This document shows positions 1 through 10,435 of a stretch of DNA of 64,000 bases, piece by piece. The stretch's first letter is position 1. Each line of letters opens with the position of its first letter. The position numbers and the translations under genes are program-made. The stretch comes from Flectonema sp. DT1601. Taxonomy: Eukaryota > Euglenozoa > Diplonemea > Diplonemida > Diplonemidae. The DNA lies in the NCBI GenBank assembly GCA_964019425.1, contig OZ025808.1, positions 744,001 to 808,000 on the forward strand, in the 5' to 3' direction. The notes under the pieces were generated by a model. It did not search any database. It was given only the letters and a program-made list of their open reading frames with translations, and had not been told where the DNA came from.

Positions 1-677
1 ACAATAGCCATTTCCCAATCATTGTCGTGATCGTATTCATCTTCTGTTGAGACGGCATCAGCGTCTTCGAGGGAGTCGAGTTTTTTGAGTGCCTGAAGTA
101 GATTGTGAATTTTAGAAATAGCTGGCCTGCTATCACCAGCATTTAGGACAAGGCACACTTCTCTTATCTTCGCACACCATTCCTTAGCAGTTGATCTAAC
201 TCCTTTGTAGCATAAACCTTTATATTGAAATCTCCAATCTAATACTACTAGCATCTTCCAATCAAAATATTCTGACTTGCTTACCTTACCAAGTAGACGA
301 TGTACTGTGACTGCTCCAGAGAACTCTTCTGCTAACCAGTACCAACATCCTTTCCAAAGTTCTTGGCGGTCTAGTTTTCGTCTGATGGTAGGGCTTGAAT
401 TAAATAACTGAACAACATCAATTGGTCCAACGTATGGAAGAACTAACATCAAAACTTCTTTTGGAAGTAATTCGAAGTTTCTCTTTTGTTTTACACTTCG
501 AGTGCTACCTCCAGCAGCAGTTTTTGAAGCGGAACTTTCACTCTCAGAATTCTCGTTATTTGCGATGCTTACAGCGACGGGTTTTTGGGTTCGTTTTTCC
601 CATTTTCGTCTACGTTTTCGAACTATGACCTTACTTCCGCCATCCCAACTTCTTTCTGATACGGTCATTGTAATCAT
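1..677 (-). CDS. F-box-like protein, C-terminus beyond window edge
   Basis: This frame is open from an ATG at 677 (a second in-frame ATG is at 668) to the left edge of the window, giving about 225 residues. The N-terminus is basic (RKRRRKWEKR) and then Ser/Glu-rich. Residues about 70-115 look like an F-box: LLPKEVLMLVLPYVGP followed by VVQLFNSSPTIRR and LWKGCWYW. F-box proteins bind SKP1 and present substrates to SCF ubiquitin ligases. That role is inferred from the motif alone, because the substrate-binding part lies outside the window or is not recognisable. The visible end is acidic (EDEYDHDND). A splice-acceptor-like TTACAG lies 20 nt before the ATG. The neighbouring cupin gene ends 208 bp upstream in the same direction. 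Confidence 0.75.
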   Translation of the reverse strand, partial: MITMTVSERSWDGGSKVIVRKRRRKWEKRTQKPVAVSIANNENSESESSASKTAAGGSTRSVKQKRNFELLPKEVLMLVLPYVGPIDVVQLFNSSPTIRRKLDRQELWKGCWYWLAEEFSGAVTVHRLLGKVSKSEYFDWKMLVVLDWRFQYKGLCYKGVRSTAKEWCAKIREVCLVLNAGDSRPAISKIHNLLQALKKLDSLEDADAVSTEDEYDHDNDWEMAI

Positions 678-885
678 TATTAACAATAACAACAACACTG
701 TAATTAAGAAATAATATCAAAATCAGGACAAGACACAAAAAACTCAAAAACTAAAAATCAGCTTCGGTGGAATACAACTTCCTAGCTGATACATCGTTAT
801 CGTTTATTATTGCTGAGGATCAAATTCCCATAGGATATGAATTACTCTCAGCTGTCTTTTAGTTGTTTAAAAGGGTGGTGTCGAT

Positions 886-1365
886 TTATTTACGCTGACC
901 GTCACTGAGACCCGGCATGAATTTTTTTGCATCACGAGGAGGATTTAATGTCCAAGTGAATCCAAGTCTTTCTTTTGAAGTGTTTACGAATTTATGTTGA
1001 GTGTTGGGAGGTATTCTAACCAAAACCCCCGGTTTCATAATGTCATGTTCGTTATCAACATAAGCAATACCTTCACCGTGTGTGCAGAATATTAGTTCTT
1101 CGGAACCGTCATGTTGGTGAAAAGGAACTTCACATCCAACCTCAACCCACTCAAAACCTGTCGAGTAATGATCAGTTTCAAAGTATGTAAATAAAGTTCT
1201 CGCTGATCCATCAGTTGTGACTGTTTGTACTTTTATTGCTTCATCAGGTGAGCTGCAGAAGTAGTTTCTTTTTGTGTTTTCAGTCATTCTTGAGTGACAA
1301 TATCTCCTGTGTTGAGGAAATAAAAACCTCATTGACATTGATGACGACCACGATGATTGAATCAT
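886..1365 (-). CDS. small single-cupin protein, possibly organelle-targeted
   Basis: The predicted protein is 159 aa with one cupin barrel. Motif 1 is clear (PFHQHDGSEELIFCTHGEG, with the H-x-H pair and Glu that bind metal). Motif 2 is also present (IPPNTQHKFVN, with the third His and the closing Asn). Three His plus one Glu usually bind Fe, Mn or Zn in this fold, but cupins span dioxygenases, isomerases and storage proteins, so the substrate is unknown. The first 25 residues are rich in Ser, Arg and aromatics with no acidic residue, which would fit a mitochondrial presequence. The frame is open further upstream, but the first ATG is at 1365. An acceptor-like CCTTACAG lies 57 nt before it. 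Confidence 0.8.
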   Translation of the reverse strand: MIQSSWSSSMSMRFLFPQHRRYCHSRMTENTKRNYFCSSPDEAIKVQTVTTDGSARTLFTYFETDHYSTGFEWVEVGCEVPFHQHDGSEELIFCTHGEGIAYVDNEHDIMKPGVLVRIPPNTQHKFVNTSKERLGFTWTLNPPRDAKKFMPGLSDGQRK

Positions 1366-1761
1366 TAGGTGTTGGGATTGCAATGTTTTTTTACAAAAAC
1401 AACAAACACTTCTGAATTCACCCTGTAAGGAAAATGTTGATAAAATAATAATAAGAAAACCTTATCAGGTCTTCCCTAACATAATTCTTAAGAACGACTG
1501 CTTCTTTATAATTGGTTTGTTATCCTGTAAAGAAAAGTCTGATTTTTTTTTTTTGATTTTTTTTTTTTTTTTGCTCTTTTCACCTTCTCAACTGACACTG
1601 ATGGCAAGTAACAGAATAATACTTTTGATTATGAAATGCGGTGGACAAAAAACTTAATTTTTTTTTTTTTTTTTTTTTGCCACCTCCGTAATGAAGAACC
1701 ATATTAAAGGATACCAGGATACGTGTTTAGTACAAACCTATATACTATAAAAAGAAACATT
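1366..1761. other. intergenic, poly-T tracts
   Basis: This 396-bp spacer between the cupin and RRP41 genes holds three T-runs of 8-18 nt on the plus strand (around 1541-1573 and 1660-1678) and the presumed acceptor of the cupin mRNA near 1423. I see no coding exon or structured RNA. Confidence 0.6.
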
Positions 1762-2502
1762 CTATTTCTCTTTTGCTCTTGTTTGAAATTGGAGTTCTGC
1801 ATTTGCAACAACTTTTTGTCTAATCTGTGAATGAATCTTATTACAAGCTTTAATGGTATCAGCCATGAGTGAGTCGAGCTGATCAGCTTCTAATTGGTAG
1901 TCATGGGTCATCATAGCAATTGATTCTGATGATGGTAAAACACAAAGATTTAAATATGGTCCAGTTCCTCTGGATTCTTGATCAGTGACGTCAACCAGAG
2001 AGTGTCCTTGAAGTAGTGAAGCTGAGCAGGCGACAAAAAGATCGATAACTGGAATGGCCGCAGAAACCAACGCAGCAGACACCGCATTTAATAACGTTGG
2101 AATTACTGATCCATCGTCAGAGAGTACTTCAAGGTGGATTTGAATTGCTGAAGAAGGGAATGCTGACCTCATGATTACGTCGTTTAGGACTCCTTTTATT
2201 GTTTCAGCTGTCTCCGATGATTTTAATGTGTGTCCTCTTCGTTGACCAGTCGCAGAGGAATAGGCAGCGTAGACGCAATCGACTGAAATAATACAATTAT
2301 CATCACGTAATCCAACTACTTCTCTTGGTCCATAAACAGCAGCAACAACTCGAGTTCCTCCAGCGCTTACATATGCACTGCCATCAGCTCCGTCTGTTCG
2401 AACTCCCAATTCGATTTCTAATTCTCGTGAATCTCCTGGTTTCCTTCCATCTAATCTCAACCCTGCTAAGGAAACATATTCTATCTTACGCCTGGCTGGC
2501 AT
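1762..2502 (-). CDS. RRP41: exosome complex component RRP41 (RNase PH family)
   Basis: This 246-aa protein is the usual length of eukaryotic RRP41/EXOSC4. It starts MPARRKIEYVSLAGLRLDGRKP, and the LRLDGR motif near the start is typical of RNase PH subunits. GGTRVVAAVYGPRE, the SVDCVYA and SATGQRRGH segments and the C-terminal SLLQGHSLVDVTDQE follow the family order. RRP41 forms part of the six-subunit ring of the RNA exosome, which threads RNA to Rrp44 for 3'-5' decay and rRNA processing in nucleus and cytoplasm. The eukaryotic subunit is normally catalytically dead. The ATG at 2502 was chosen because the upstream open frame is poly-Lys low-complexity and an acceptor-like CCCCAACAG sits 16 nt before it. 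Confidence 0.93.
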   Translation of the reverse strand: MPARRKIEYVSLAGLRLDGRKPGDSRELEIELGVRTDGADGSAYVSAGGTRVVAAVYGPREVVGLRDDNCIISVDCVYAAYSSATGQRRGHTLKSSETAETIKGVLNDVIMRSAFPSSAIQIHLEVLSDDGSVIPTLLNAVSAALVSAAIPVIDLFVACSASLLQGHSLVDVTDQESRGTGPYLNLCVLPSSESIAMMTHDYQLEADQLDSLMADTIKACNKIHSQIRQKVVANAELQFQTRAKEK

Positions 2503-3003
2503 GTTATTAATTGATGTTCTGTTGGGGAGTTGAGTTATAATTTGGTTGCTGGTTTTTTTTTTTTTTCGTGACATAAAAGACAAGATTTTTATTTTCACAT
2601 CGTTGAATTGTGTTTTTTTCTTTTCTTTTTTTTTGTTGGCTGTAAAAATAATAAATAACATTTCTCGTCCTTTCCAAAAGACTTAACTGTCCAACACGGT
2701 CTTCATCCCGGTAAGAATGAAGGCACTCGTTTTTTTTTTTTTTTTTTTTTTTTCCATGATTCTGTTTTCTCGTGGTTCTTTCTTCACTCACTAGGTTTTT
2801 TTTTTTTTTTTTTCTTCCTAATAGGCATCATGCTTACTGATCCTGTAAGATGCGCATGTTATGAATAACACAGCTGGTACTCCGACCAATTTAATGAAAT
2901 AATACTGTGACCAGGTTATTCCTCTGGTTGGTGTGTCCAAGAGGTTTTTTCTGAACTCCATCTGCTATGAACAACGTGACTCCTACTAAGTTGCTGTCGA
3001 TGC
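2503..3003. other. intergenic, poly-T tracts
   Basis: This 501-bp spacer between RRP41 and PEX14 contains T-runs near 2552-2565, 2730-2754 and 2796-2814. Short open frames here are low-complexity Lys runs. No feature is supported. Confidence 0.6.
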
Positions 3004-4002
3004 TTATTTGGTAGTTTTAGCAGCATCCGTGGCGACTGGTGCTGGTGCTGGTGCCGGTGCTGCTTCCACCTCCGCCTCTTTTGGTTTAGTTGTTGTGTTT
3101 GGAGCATCAGCTACCAGTGAGTCAGCTACTGTTGTTTCAGGTTCTTTCTCTTCTGTTTCATCATTTTTAGTTTCTTCTTCCTTTGATGCTTCCGGATCAA
3201 TTTTATTTTTTAACTCTGAGATTGTTGCTTTGAGTTCCTTATTAGCTTCCTCAAGTGGTTTTAATTTATCATTTTCCATTCTATTTAGTCGGTCTCCAAG
3301 GCGGTCGATCATGCGAGCTCTTCCTTCGAGTTTTGCTGCTAAGCTAGATATTTCTGGTCTGACTTTACTGTCGACGTAGGTCTTCATTTCTGTTACTGTT
3401 TCTGTTGATGTTTTTGAACCAGCTTCGACTTTTTCCATTTTTGATTCCATTTCTCCAATCTTTCGAATTGCTTCGTTTGGTAGTGGTGGAAGTTCTCTAA
3501 TTTCCTTTCTTGTCTTTCTTTTTGGATCTCTCCACCTGACATCAATATCAAGAAACTGATCAGCCAAACATTTCAATCCGAATGCACTTCCGAGAGCAAC
3601 TGTTGTTCCAATAAAGTAATCCTTCCACGTCAATTCCTGTGAAGCAACTTGTTGTTGTGGTGGTTTAACACCAAGCGCTCTTGGCTGGTATACTTCTTGC
3701 GTAGTTGGTTTTACTAGTGCAGTCTGCTGAACAGCTGGTGGTGCAACGACTTTTGTAGCAGCTTCTTCAATCTCTTTCATTTCCTTTGGTTGTCCAACAG
3801 CGGCAAACGCCGTGTGAATCTCCTGGAGAGTTAGTCCTTTTGATTTTAAGAATGTCACTCTTCTTCCAAACGGACTCGATTGAACATTTGGTTGACTGAG
3901 AAACTCTTTTGCTTTTTCAATCCTTTTTTCACTCTCATCCGAAACAGTCTGTTCTGCAGGTGCTGCCGACGGCAGGTTTGAAGTGTCGATGACTTCAGCC
4001 AT
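3004..4002 (-). CDS. PEX14: peroxin-14 (peroxisome/glycosome import docking factor)
   Basis: This 332-aa protein has the Pex14 N-terminal domain at about residues 25-70: AKEFLSQPNVQSSPFGRR, then FLKSKGLTLQEIHTAF, the helical module that binds PEX5 WxxxF/Y motifs. A hydrophobic segment follows at about 124-147 (DYFIGTTVALGSAFGLKCLA), the usual membrane-embedded part. A coiled coil with repeated Glu/Lys spans about 175-275, and the tail is rich in Ala, Pro, Glu and Thr. PEX14 docks cargo-loaded PEX5 at the peroxisomal membrane. The domain order and length match the family. A pyrimidine stretch and CTTTAG lie 8 nt before the ATG. It is a single exon, with FIP1 401 bp upstream in the same direction. 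Confidence 0.93.
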   Translation of the reverse strand: MAEVIDTSNLPSAAPAEQTVSDESEKRIEKAKEFLSQPNVQSSPFGRRVTFLKSKGLTLQEIHTAFAAVGQPKEMKEIEEAATKVVAPPAVQQTALVKPTTQEVYQPRALGVKPPQQQVASQELTWKDYFIGTTVALGSAFGLKCLADQFLDIDVRWRDPKRKTRKEIRELPPLPNEAIRKIGEMESKMEKVEAGSKTSTETVTEMKTYVDSKVRPEISSLAAKLEGRARMIDRLGDRLNRMENDKLKPLEEANKELKATISELKNKIDPEASKEEETKNDETEEKEPETTVADSLVADAPNTTTKPKEAEVEAAPAPAPAPVATDAAKTTK

Positions 4003-4403
4003 TTAAATATCTAAAGTGAGTACTGAAGAGGATAATAATATTTAAGAAAAAATAAATTCAAACAAATTTAAAAAAAAAAAAAAACTGAAGAATAAACGAG
4101 GGCATAACTCAACCCTCCTGCACGGCTCAACTACCAAAACGAAAACCGACCACACTTTTTTTTTATCTCTTCCCTCAGAGCTGACTTGGGTAACACTATT
4201 TTAACCAGAAAGTTTGCAAATAAATAGATTCTGCTCTGCTAATCAATTCAAGGCAATGAACTTAATCAGTATATCGGCTGAGTCATCTTTTTATGTGTCT
4301 TATGATCATCGGTAGTGTCGTCAGCTGTAGTCATGTCAAATTGACTCTAGACCTCAACTGGGTCAGAAAATAACATCTCAATACTACAAGCATAGTGTTA
4401 TAT
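4003..4403. other. intergenic
   Basis: This 401-bp spacer between FIP1 and PEX14 carries an A-run at 4070-4084. No coding or RNA feature was recognised. Confidence 0.6.
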
Positions 4404-5270
4404 TCAGTTGTTAAACAACCCACTTTGAATTAGCGTGGCGATAGCATTCTGTGCTCCAGGAGATGTGTATTGTTGTTGAGGTTGTGCTACTGGTTGTTGG
4501 AGATATTGTTGATATGGTGTTTGCGCAACTTGAGGTTGCATTGGCATCTGTGGTCTGTGAGGCTGTTGGTACGCAATTCCTGGTTGCCTCCCAAGAGGGT
4601 TTGGGGTCATATTCGGCATCCCGTAATTTGCTGGAGGTTGAGCAATAGGCGCTCCAGTATCTCTCCCAGTTCCATATGAAGCCCTAGCCTCAAGACTATA
4701 TGGAGCTGCTTGTTGTTGACGTTGTGGTGGTCGTACAGATACTCGAGTTCCTTCAATCTGTTTGAATGTTTTATTTTCATCATTTCAAATAACAAAAAAT
4801 GATAACGTGTTGCAGCTGTTAGACCTCGCCGCACTGATTCTGCTAACTAGAAAACGCTTTTGTTTTGTTTGTGCGCAACCGATTCAGTTAAAAGAAAAAC
4901 ACATCGTCGCATACCTTTCTCTTCAATGATTTCTGACCAGATGGTTGCATCAAACAATACTCCCTCCAAGTTTCTTCATTAAAACCGTAATTAAAATAAG
5001 CTGAGAGGTCTGCCCCACGCTTTACCCAAGGCTTGTCAGATAGCTGATCGATTTCAAAACCGTAGATGGCTTCATTGCGAAGAGGAGCTTCAGAACCTTT
5101 TTTTTTTTTTTTTTTCCCTTTTTTTTTTTTCTTCCCAACTCCCGACCACACAAAAAGACGAAATGCATACCAGGCACAAGAGGTACTAAGCCCGGGGCCT
5201 CATCGGGTACAGCTTCGGTAACGTTTTCTGGCCGAAGGACCATGCCACCTGACACCACATCATCATTCAT
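4404..5270 (-). CDS. FIP1: FIP1-like pre-mRNA polyadenylation factor
   Basis: Three exons join in frame: 5171-5270, 4915-5096 and 4404-4757, giving 211 aa. The middle exon encodes the Fip1 motif ([20 protein letters not shown] followed by ETWREYC), the signature of Fip1/FIP1L1. Fip1 is a subunit of the cleavage and polyadenylation machinery that tethers poly(A) polymerase to the 3'-end complex. The N-terminus is short and acidic. The C-terminus is Gln/Pro-rich (PQQQ-type runs), replacing the longer RD/Arg-rich tails of animal homologues. Introns are 74 nt (GTATGC...AAAG) and 157 nt (GTATGC...AACAG). The first intron ends in an 18-A run instead of a pyrimidine tract. An acceptor-like TTCAACAG lies 15 nt before the ATG. 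Confidence 0.92.
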
Positions 5271-5605
5271 GTTTAAACTTAATACCTGTTGAATAAATAT
5301 AAACCGTTACATGACATACAGGTCATCAGGGTCTTGATAATGTGGCTAATGCATCCTGTGAAAGAAAAAAAAAAAGCAAATAAAATCATAATTTTTCATT
5401 CAATCAAGACAACAATAATATAAAAAAACTAAACAATAGGTGAGGTGGAATATATGGGATTTAGGTTAATCAAAAAATGTAAGTAGAAAAAACTGTAAGA
5501 AACATTTTACCTTCCTCCATTAACATAGCTAAGGGTACAAAATGACCAGTAGTGGGCGAAGATAGAACCAATTGAGGGACTGCAATAAAAAGAACAGCCA
5601 CAAAT

Positions 5606-5606
<1 letters not shown>

Positions 5607-5656
<50 letters not shown>
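5607..5656. repeat. A50 homopolymer
   Basis: This is an uninterrupted run of 50 A on the plus strand, so 50 T on the gene strand. It is the longest homopolymer in the window and directly abuts the structured element at 5655-5760. Confidence 0.95.
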
Positions 5657-5658
<2 letters not shown>

Positions 5659-5760
5659 ATTCAGATGAGCCTTACACTGTGTTGATCAAATAAACAATAT
5701 TTGACACAATAAATAAACGGCTCTTAATCTGAATGGTTTCTTCTCCGACTTCGTCGGTGC
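5655..5760 (-). repeat. structured repeat element, copy A (full)
   Basis: The outer arms are AACCATTCAGAT (5655-5666) and ATCTGAATGGTT (5727-5738), a perfect 12-bp inverted repeat. It extends inward by GAGCC/GGCTC (5667-5671 with 5719-5723) and a weaker TGTG..CAAAT/ATTTG..CACA stem. Beside it is a small hairpin, CCGAC-TTC-GTCGG (5745-5757). On the minus strand the order is small hairpin, long hairpin, then U50. It could be a small RNA gene with a U-run terminator, a SINE-like repeat or a 3'-end signal; the function is unknown. Confidence 0.7.
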
Positions 5761-5873
5761 AAAAAAAAAAGAAAAAAGGGGATAATTTGATACTGCATTT
5801 TTTTTTTAAGCTCAAGAGAGGTATCTTAACAATCTGCTAATTGTACCGTGATTTGCATATGAACAAATAAAGC

Positions 5874-6114
5874 GACTGGTTTTCCAGAAGTTTTGAACGT
5901 TACAAAAATAATTTCAGCATCAATCGGTTTTCATCCCGTTGACTAAATGCCAAGTAAGGAACATTCAACATGAAGTAACAATGCCATAATAAGAACAAAC
6001 ATGGCAAAATGGCTAACTGGCTTTCCAGTCTTGCGAGGTAATTTTTTTTTTATTCATTTTGACAAAGTGCAGGCAAAGGATGATACGTATGCGTGAAACA
6101 AGAAAGTAAGTAAC
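5874..6114. repeat. two diverged tandem units with palindromic heads
   Basis: Two units of about 100-106 bp (5874-5979 and 6015-6114) each open with a palindrome: CTGGTTTTCCAG at 5876-5887 and ACTGGCTTTCCAGT at 6016-6029. They then share spaced blocks (CAT..TTGAC.AA.TGC....AAGGA..A..C..ATG). Similarity is moderate and was judged by eye. Confidence 0.4.
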
Positions 6115-7541
6115 TTAAGATGGAAGTTGGACACGCATTCAACCCGTTACGTGATCATAAATACAAACAAGGACTCTTTTTTTTTTTAAATAATTTCTTT
6201 TTTTCTCAGTGAAACATGAAGCTAGACTATACAAATTTTCACAATTCCTTCACAAGATAGAAATAGGACACGCATTTAACAATGAGAAGTGACTTGTAAT
6301 AATGTGATTCTTACTAACAACTAACCTACATGTACTCAGTGAGGAATGCTATGAATAGATACAAAGCAGTTACAAGGTTAACAAGTGGGAAGGCAATTGC
6401 CATTGATGGCGAATATCGTTCACAGAATGGAACTTTTTTTTTTTTTTTTTTTTTTCCCTTTCGATGAAATCGAACCATTATTCACCTCAAATCACAATTA
6501 GATTCACAGAGAGGATGAGAGGAGGATTCAAGAGCTTAACAAAAATGTAAAAAAAATAATAAAAAAAAACAGTACAAACAACTTCTCAGGACAGAGGGAA
6601 GGACCAATTGATAATTATATATTACACAACGACATTTGTTGTGATGCTTAACTTATCTCTGAAACCCGCAGCGATTTAAGAGAAGTTACATCAGGACAAG
6701 ATCCGCAAGTGGGTAGCACTGTTTTACTTATACGAAAATCCAAGCAGTTGGTGATGCTTTGCTTGGCATTCTATGTAATCTTCTCACCTCTGTACTAAAT
6801 CGAAATAAATTGAACCGAACAGTTTTCTGTTCCCACGTAAGCAAATAACTAAAAGTCTGACATCACAAAATTATGCGACGAAATTAAAATAAAAAAAAAA
6901 AATAAAAAATAATAGAAAAGATAGGTAGGCAATTAATGCATTTAGCGGGAACAAGGAACACTTGTTTTTAACGCTGTGTGCACATTCCGAAAAGGAAGAA
7001 AAAAAAGAAAAAAAATAATATAAATAACACAACTATAAGTGGGAACCTTCATTCATCCTTTTTTTTTTTTTTTTTCTTAACAACCCACGCGATGTATTAA
7101 AACATAATTAGAGAGTAACAGTAAAAAATAAAATAAAATAAATAAAATAAATAACAATAAGCCAGGCTGTCCCTTTCGGGCAACTTCGGACTTAAATGAG
7201 AAGGTCAGAGTAGATCAAAAATGAATTTTAAATAAATGAAATCATCAATGAGCGAGATAACTAGTAATCTAATAAAACTGTTTCTTTAGAGTATGACTCG
7301 TGTTCATGGTCCAGTGAGGAATATTTTCAATTCTGTTCTAGTAATAAGAATCATAAAAAGGGTCAGCAGCTGCAAAGAAAGCAGCGCGCTGATTCGATGC
7401 AGGATTATGAAGCAAAGTTCGAATATCTGTTCCTCCGATTAATCAAACTTACACCACACCAATTTCCTATATAAAATTGGTCATTGCGGACCAGACAATC
7501 GAGCGAATCGTCACCCGACTTCTCTACCAGTTCCTGTGGCC

Positions 7542-7933
7542 TACCATTTTCACAAACAGCAACTGCTAGTGAAGTAAAGCATCGTATTTGCACAAGGAAA
7601 GGACTGAAGTTAATTGGTTAGTGATGGAAGTACTATTTTCTCAAACAGTAAACCAACACATATGTAGCTCAACTGTAGCAAACGCAGAGAAAAGAGTTGA
7701 GAGAGGCTTGCGTTCACATGCAAACACTCCCTGTGGAATGTCTTTTTTACTTTTTTTTTTTTTTTTTTGATCTCAACCAGCGTTGGCGTTAAGGAAATGC
7801 CGTTTTCACAAACAACACAACACTTAACCCAATCGGTGGAATAATTAATTAGTTTTATTACAAAGTAAGGCAAAGTTAGAAGCAACACAATCATATCAAC
7901 TGGTTGAAGAAAGTACTGTTTTCACAAACAGTA
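7542..7933. repeat. four related short inverted repeats
   Basis: Variants of TACTGTTTTCACAAACAGTA occur at 7542-7560, 7631-7650, 7798-7816 and 7914-7933. The last copy is a perfect 8-bp stem with a TCAC loop, and the second differs by two bases. A short upstream block (about TTGGTT..GAAG.AAGTACT) is shared by copies two and four. Confidence 0.5.
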
Positions 7934-9622
7934 TCACCTTAAAGTCACCTGTGAAGATATCCTCACCTCAGTAAGAGGAGGAAGAACCATAGACGTCGTG
8001 CACGATAACAGTACATAACAAGAAAGTACACATGCACTTCGGTTTTTAAAAAAAGAGGAAAAAAAAAAGAAAGAAAAAAAAAAAAGGCCAGCTCTATCTA
8101 GCTTTTCAGCATTTGTGAGCCGACCAAAAACTTGTCTTAACAGACTCGTTTAAATAATGTAGTATGACAGAATGGAAGTGTGGGAATTGAAAATATTTCA
8201 AAACTTATTTCAGTTTTTTAAAGAAAAAAATAAACAAATAAAACAAATAAAACAAAACAAGAGCAGATGATAACGAGTTGTTGAAAAATTATAATCGGGA
8301 GAGGTGCTACAACTGTTAAAAATTGGGACCCCATTCGGCGACAAAAATTACGGCACCTTGCCTGATCAATTCTTCCTATAGAAATGATATTCAAAAAAAT
8401 CAAATGCGCGTCCGGTTCGTCGAATTAGAGCTCACCAGTCATAAAACATGTTTTCATACCCTCTCAACAACAAAGTCCATAATAATGCGGAATACTTTCT
8501 TCATTTAATGCATTTGCTCAGAAAGTCATAACCTTCTTCATACCGGGTATGGGTTCATCAGTACAGGGGAAAACCTTAATTATGATCACTCTCATTGATG
8601 ACATCTCTTTGTGTACTCGGAGGTTTAGATTCAGATTCTCCGACTTCAATGTAATTGAACTCACAAGTATCGGACAGGACAACACTCTGCAGTTGTTAAA
8701 TCTACATGTAAGTCAGGACGAAGGAAATAAAGATCCTTGAGGTGACAGCTTGACATATGAGGTGGCAAGTTGGTACCAAAATTGCTGCACAAATCAAGTT
8801 TACTTTATTAATCTAAATGGACCAGAAACCAAAATTCGCACTGATTTTTTTTGATTAGACGCTCGGCAGTTAGGATAAATAATTTTTGTCGCTCAAAAAA
8901 GGGGGGCCCCAATTGAAAATATAAAAAAAAATAGAAAAAGAGATTAGTTTAGTTTAGTTTAGATTAAAGAGAAAGAAAAAAAGTGCTGTGAAAAAAGAAA
9001 AACGAAAACAAGGATCGCTTTTCACATATTGAAAAGGGGACATAGATAAAGAAATCAAGGCAAACACGCAACAAATTAGACATGAATCATCAGGGAGGTT
9101 AAAATGGTTTAAGCATATTTATGAAAGCAGCACAAGAGTTAACTAAAATAAAACGTTAGCTATGATAAATGTCCACTAAAGGCAATGTTAGTACTAGTAA
9201 ACAGAAAAGGGAGAGTAACCACTACCCTACCACTTCTTTATTTGAAGTGGTCGGGGGTAAGAAACACACGCCAAATTAATAAAACAACTAAGATTGCGAA
9301 TTTTCGAAGCAGAAAGGGGTTGAGCTCAACGGAAAAGAACAGTTTTTTTTTTTTTTTTTTTTTTTGTTCCCCCTTTGTTTTTTCTTCCAATCACAATACA
9401 TAGCGTGAAATATTCCTGTTTTAATTTACTTTGACCACTTGACTTTAAACAATTAAAAAAAAAAAAAAACTCTCTAACCAAAAAGGCAAGTACTACCAGC
9501 TGTATAAAAACAAAAATCAAAAAAAGGAATTCATGTGAAGCAATTAGCTGAAATTAATCGCATTAACTTCCATAAATTCGGTTTTTTTTTTTTTTTTTTT
9601 TTTTCAAAAAAAAGAAAGGATA

Positions 9623-9644
9623 GGAAGGAAGGAAGGAAGGAAGG
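9623..9644. repeat. GGAA microsatellite
   Basis: About five and a half GGAA units in tandem. Confidence 0.9.
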
Positions 9645-9720
9645 ACGTAACTGTTATTACAATGCAAAAAAAATTATTATTTTATATTTTTTTTTTTTTT
9701 GATGCATTGCATTAAATATC

Positions 9721-9749
9721 AAAGCATACCCGCCCTGCGGGTATGCTTT
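9721..9749. repeat. perfect 13-bp hairpin
   Basis: AAAGCATACCCGC and GCGGGTATGCTTT flank a CCT loop with no mismatch. It is GC-rich inside an AT-rich spacer, so it stands out as a stable structure. It lies about 700 bp downstream of the CAMSAP stop on the gene strand. It could be a 3'-end signal or part of a small RNA. Confidence 0.75.
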
Positions 9750-10435
9750 ACGGGGATTCTGTCCATCAGTGCCCATCCTTAGCATAGAGCCAGAGAGTTA
9801 AGGTCGACTGATGAACAATTGAGGGTCTTGTTTCCATCTCTTGTGCAATTTTTAACCAAAAAAAAAAACAGAATCGAAAAAAAAAAAAAAAAAATATATT
9901 AAAAAAACCACTCAAAATAATACTATTGAAGGGCTGTACAACAAAATTAAAAAAAAAAAAAAAAAAACCGAAAAGGCATGAAAAGAATGCCAAGTGTTTA
10001 TCAAGCAATCAGAGATAAGGGGGAGTGGAGAACAATACATGTTTTACTCTATGTGTAGGAACGAACTCGGATTTTTTTGAAAATACAAATTTAAAAAAAA
10101 AATACACAAAAAAAAAAAAAAAAAAGAAGGAATATGAAGGACAGTTGAAAATAAAACCATAATTTAAAAAATCTTATTAAATAGTTGGTATTCTCAACAA
10201 ATTAACAAAACAAAAAAAAGAGGAAACTTTTAAAAAAAAACAAAGAGAAACATGCAATAATTTTTGACACTTTTTTTTTTTTTTTAATTTTTTTTTTTTT
10301 CAAATCTACGAAAAAAAAAAAAAGGAAAAAAAACTGTACGACCTGTACAGAAAAGGGTGAGGGGAAAAAGAAGAAATCTATATTTTTTTTTTCTTCATCA
10401 TCAAGAAGTTCATCCACTCAAAGGTTGAAATACAA

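Larger units (their letters stand above)
5271..10435. other. 5.2-kb gene-free region with hairpin repeats
   Basis: I find no convincing exon on either strand here: open frames are short and unlike any family I know. The stretch carries many A/T runs, one copy of the structured repeat (5655-5760), two diverged units with palindromic heads (5874-6114), four related inverted repeats (7542-7933), a perfect 13-bp hairpin (9721-9749) and a GGAA microsatellite (9623-9644). It is by far the longest gap in the array. Clustered small RNA genes would be one explanation, but I could not identify tRNA, U-snRNA or a clear box C/D or H/ACA RNA. Confidence 0.5.

Noticed and set aside
3008-3379. 123-codon plus-strand frame rich in Ala, Ser and Val.
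   Set aside because: It is antisense to the low-complexity tail of PEX14 and has no independent support.
5655-5760. Reading the structured element as a classical MITE.
   Set aside because: The conserved small hairpin lies outside the terminal repeats, target-site duplications are not visible, and all copies share one orientation. It remains an alternative until a genome-wide search is done.
7405-7593. 62-codon minus-strand frame in the long gap.
   Set aside because: It starts at a TTG, has no domain or neighbouring exon, and overlaps the hairpin repeat series.
5271-10435. tRNA, U-snRNA or box C/D snoRNA genes in the long gap.
   Set aside because: No B-box-like GGTTCGAnnCC with matching arms was seen, nor U1/U2/U4/U6 signature sequences. 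TGATGA and CTGA motifs occur but not at convincing spacing.
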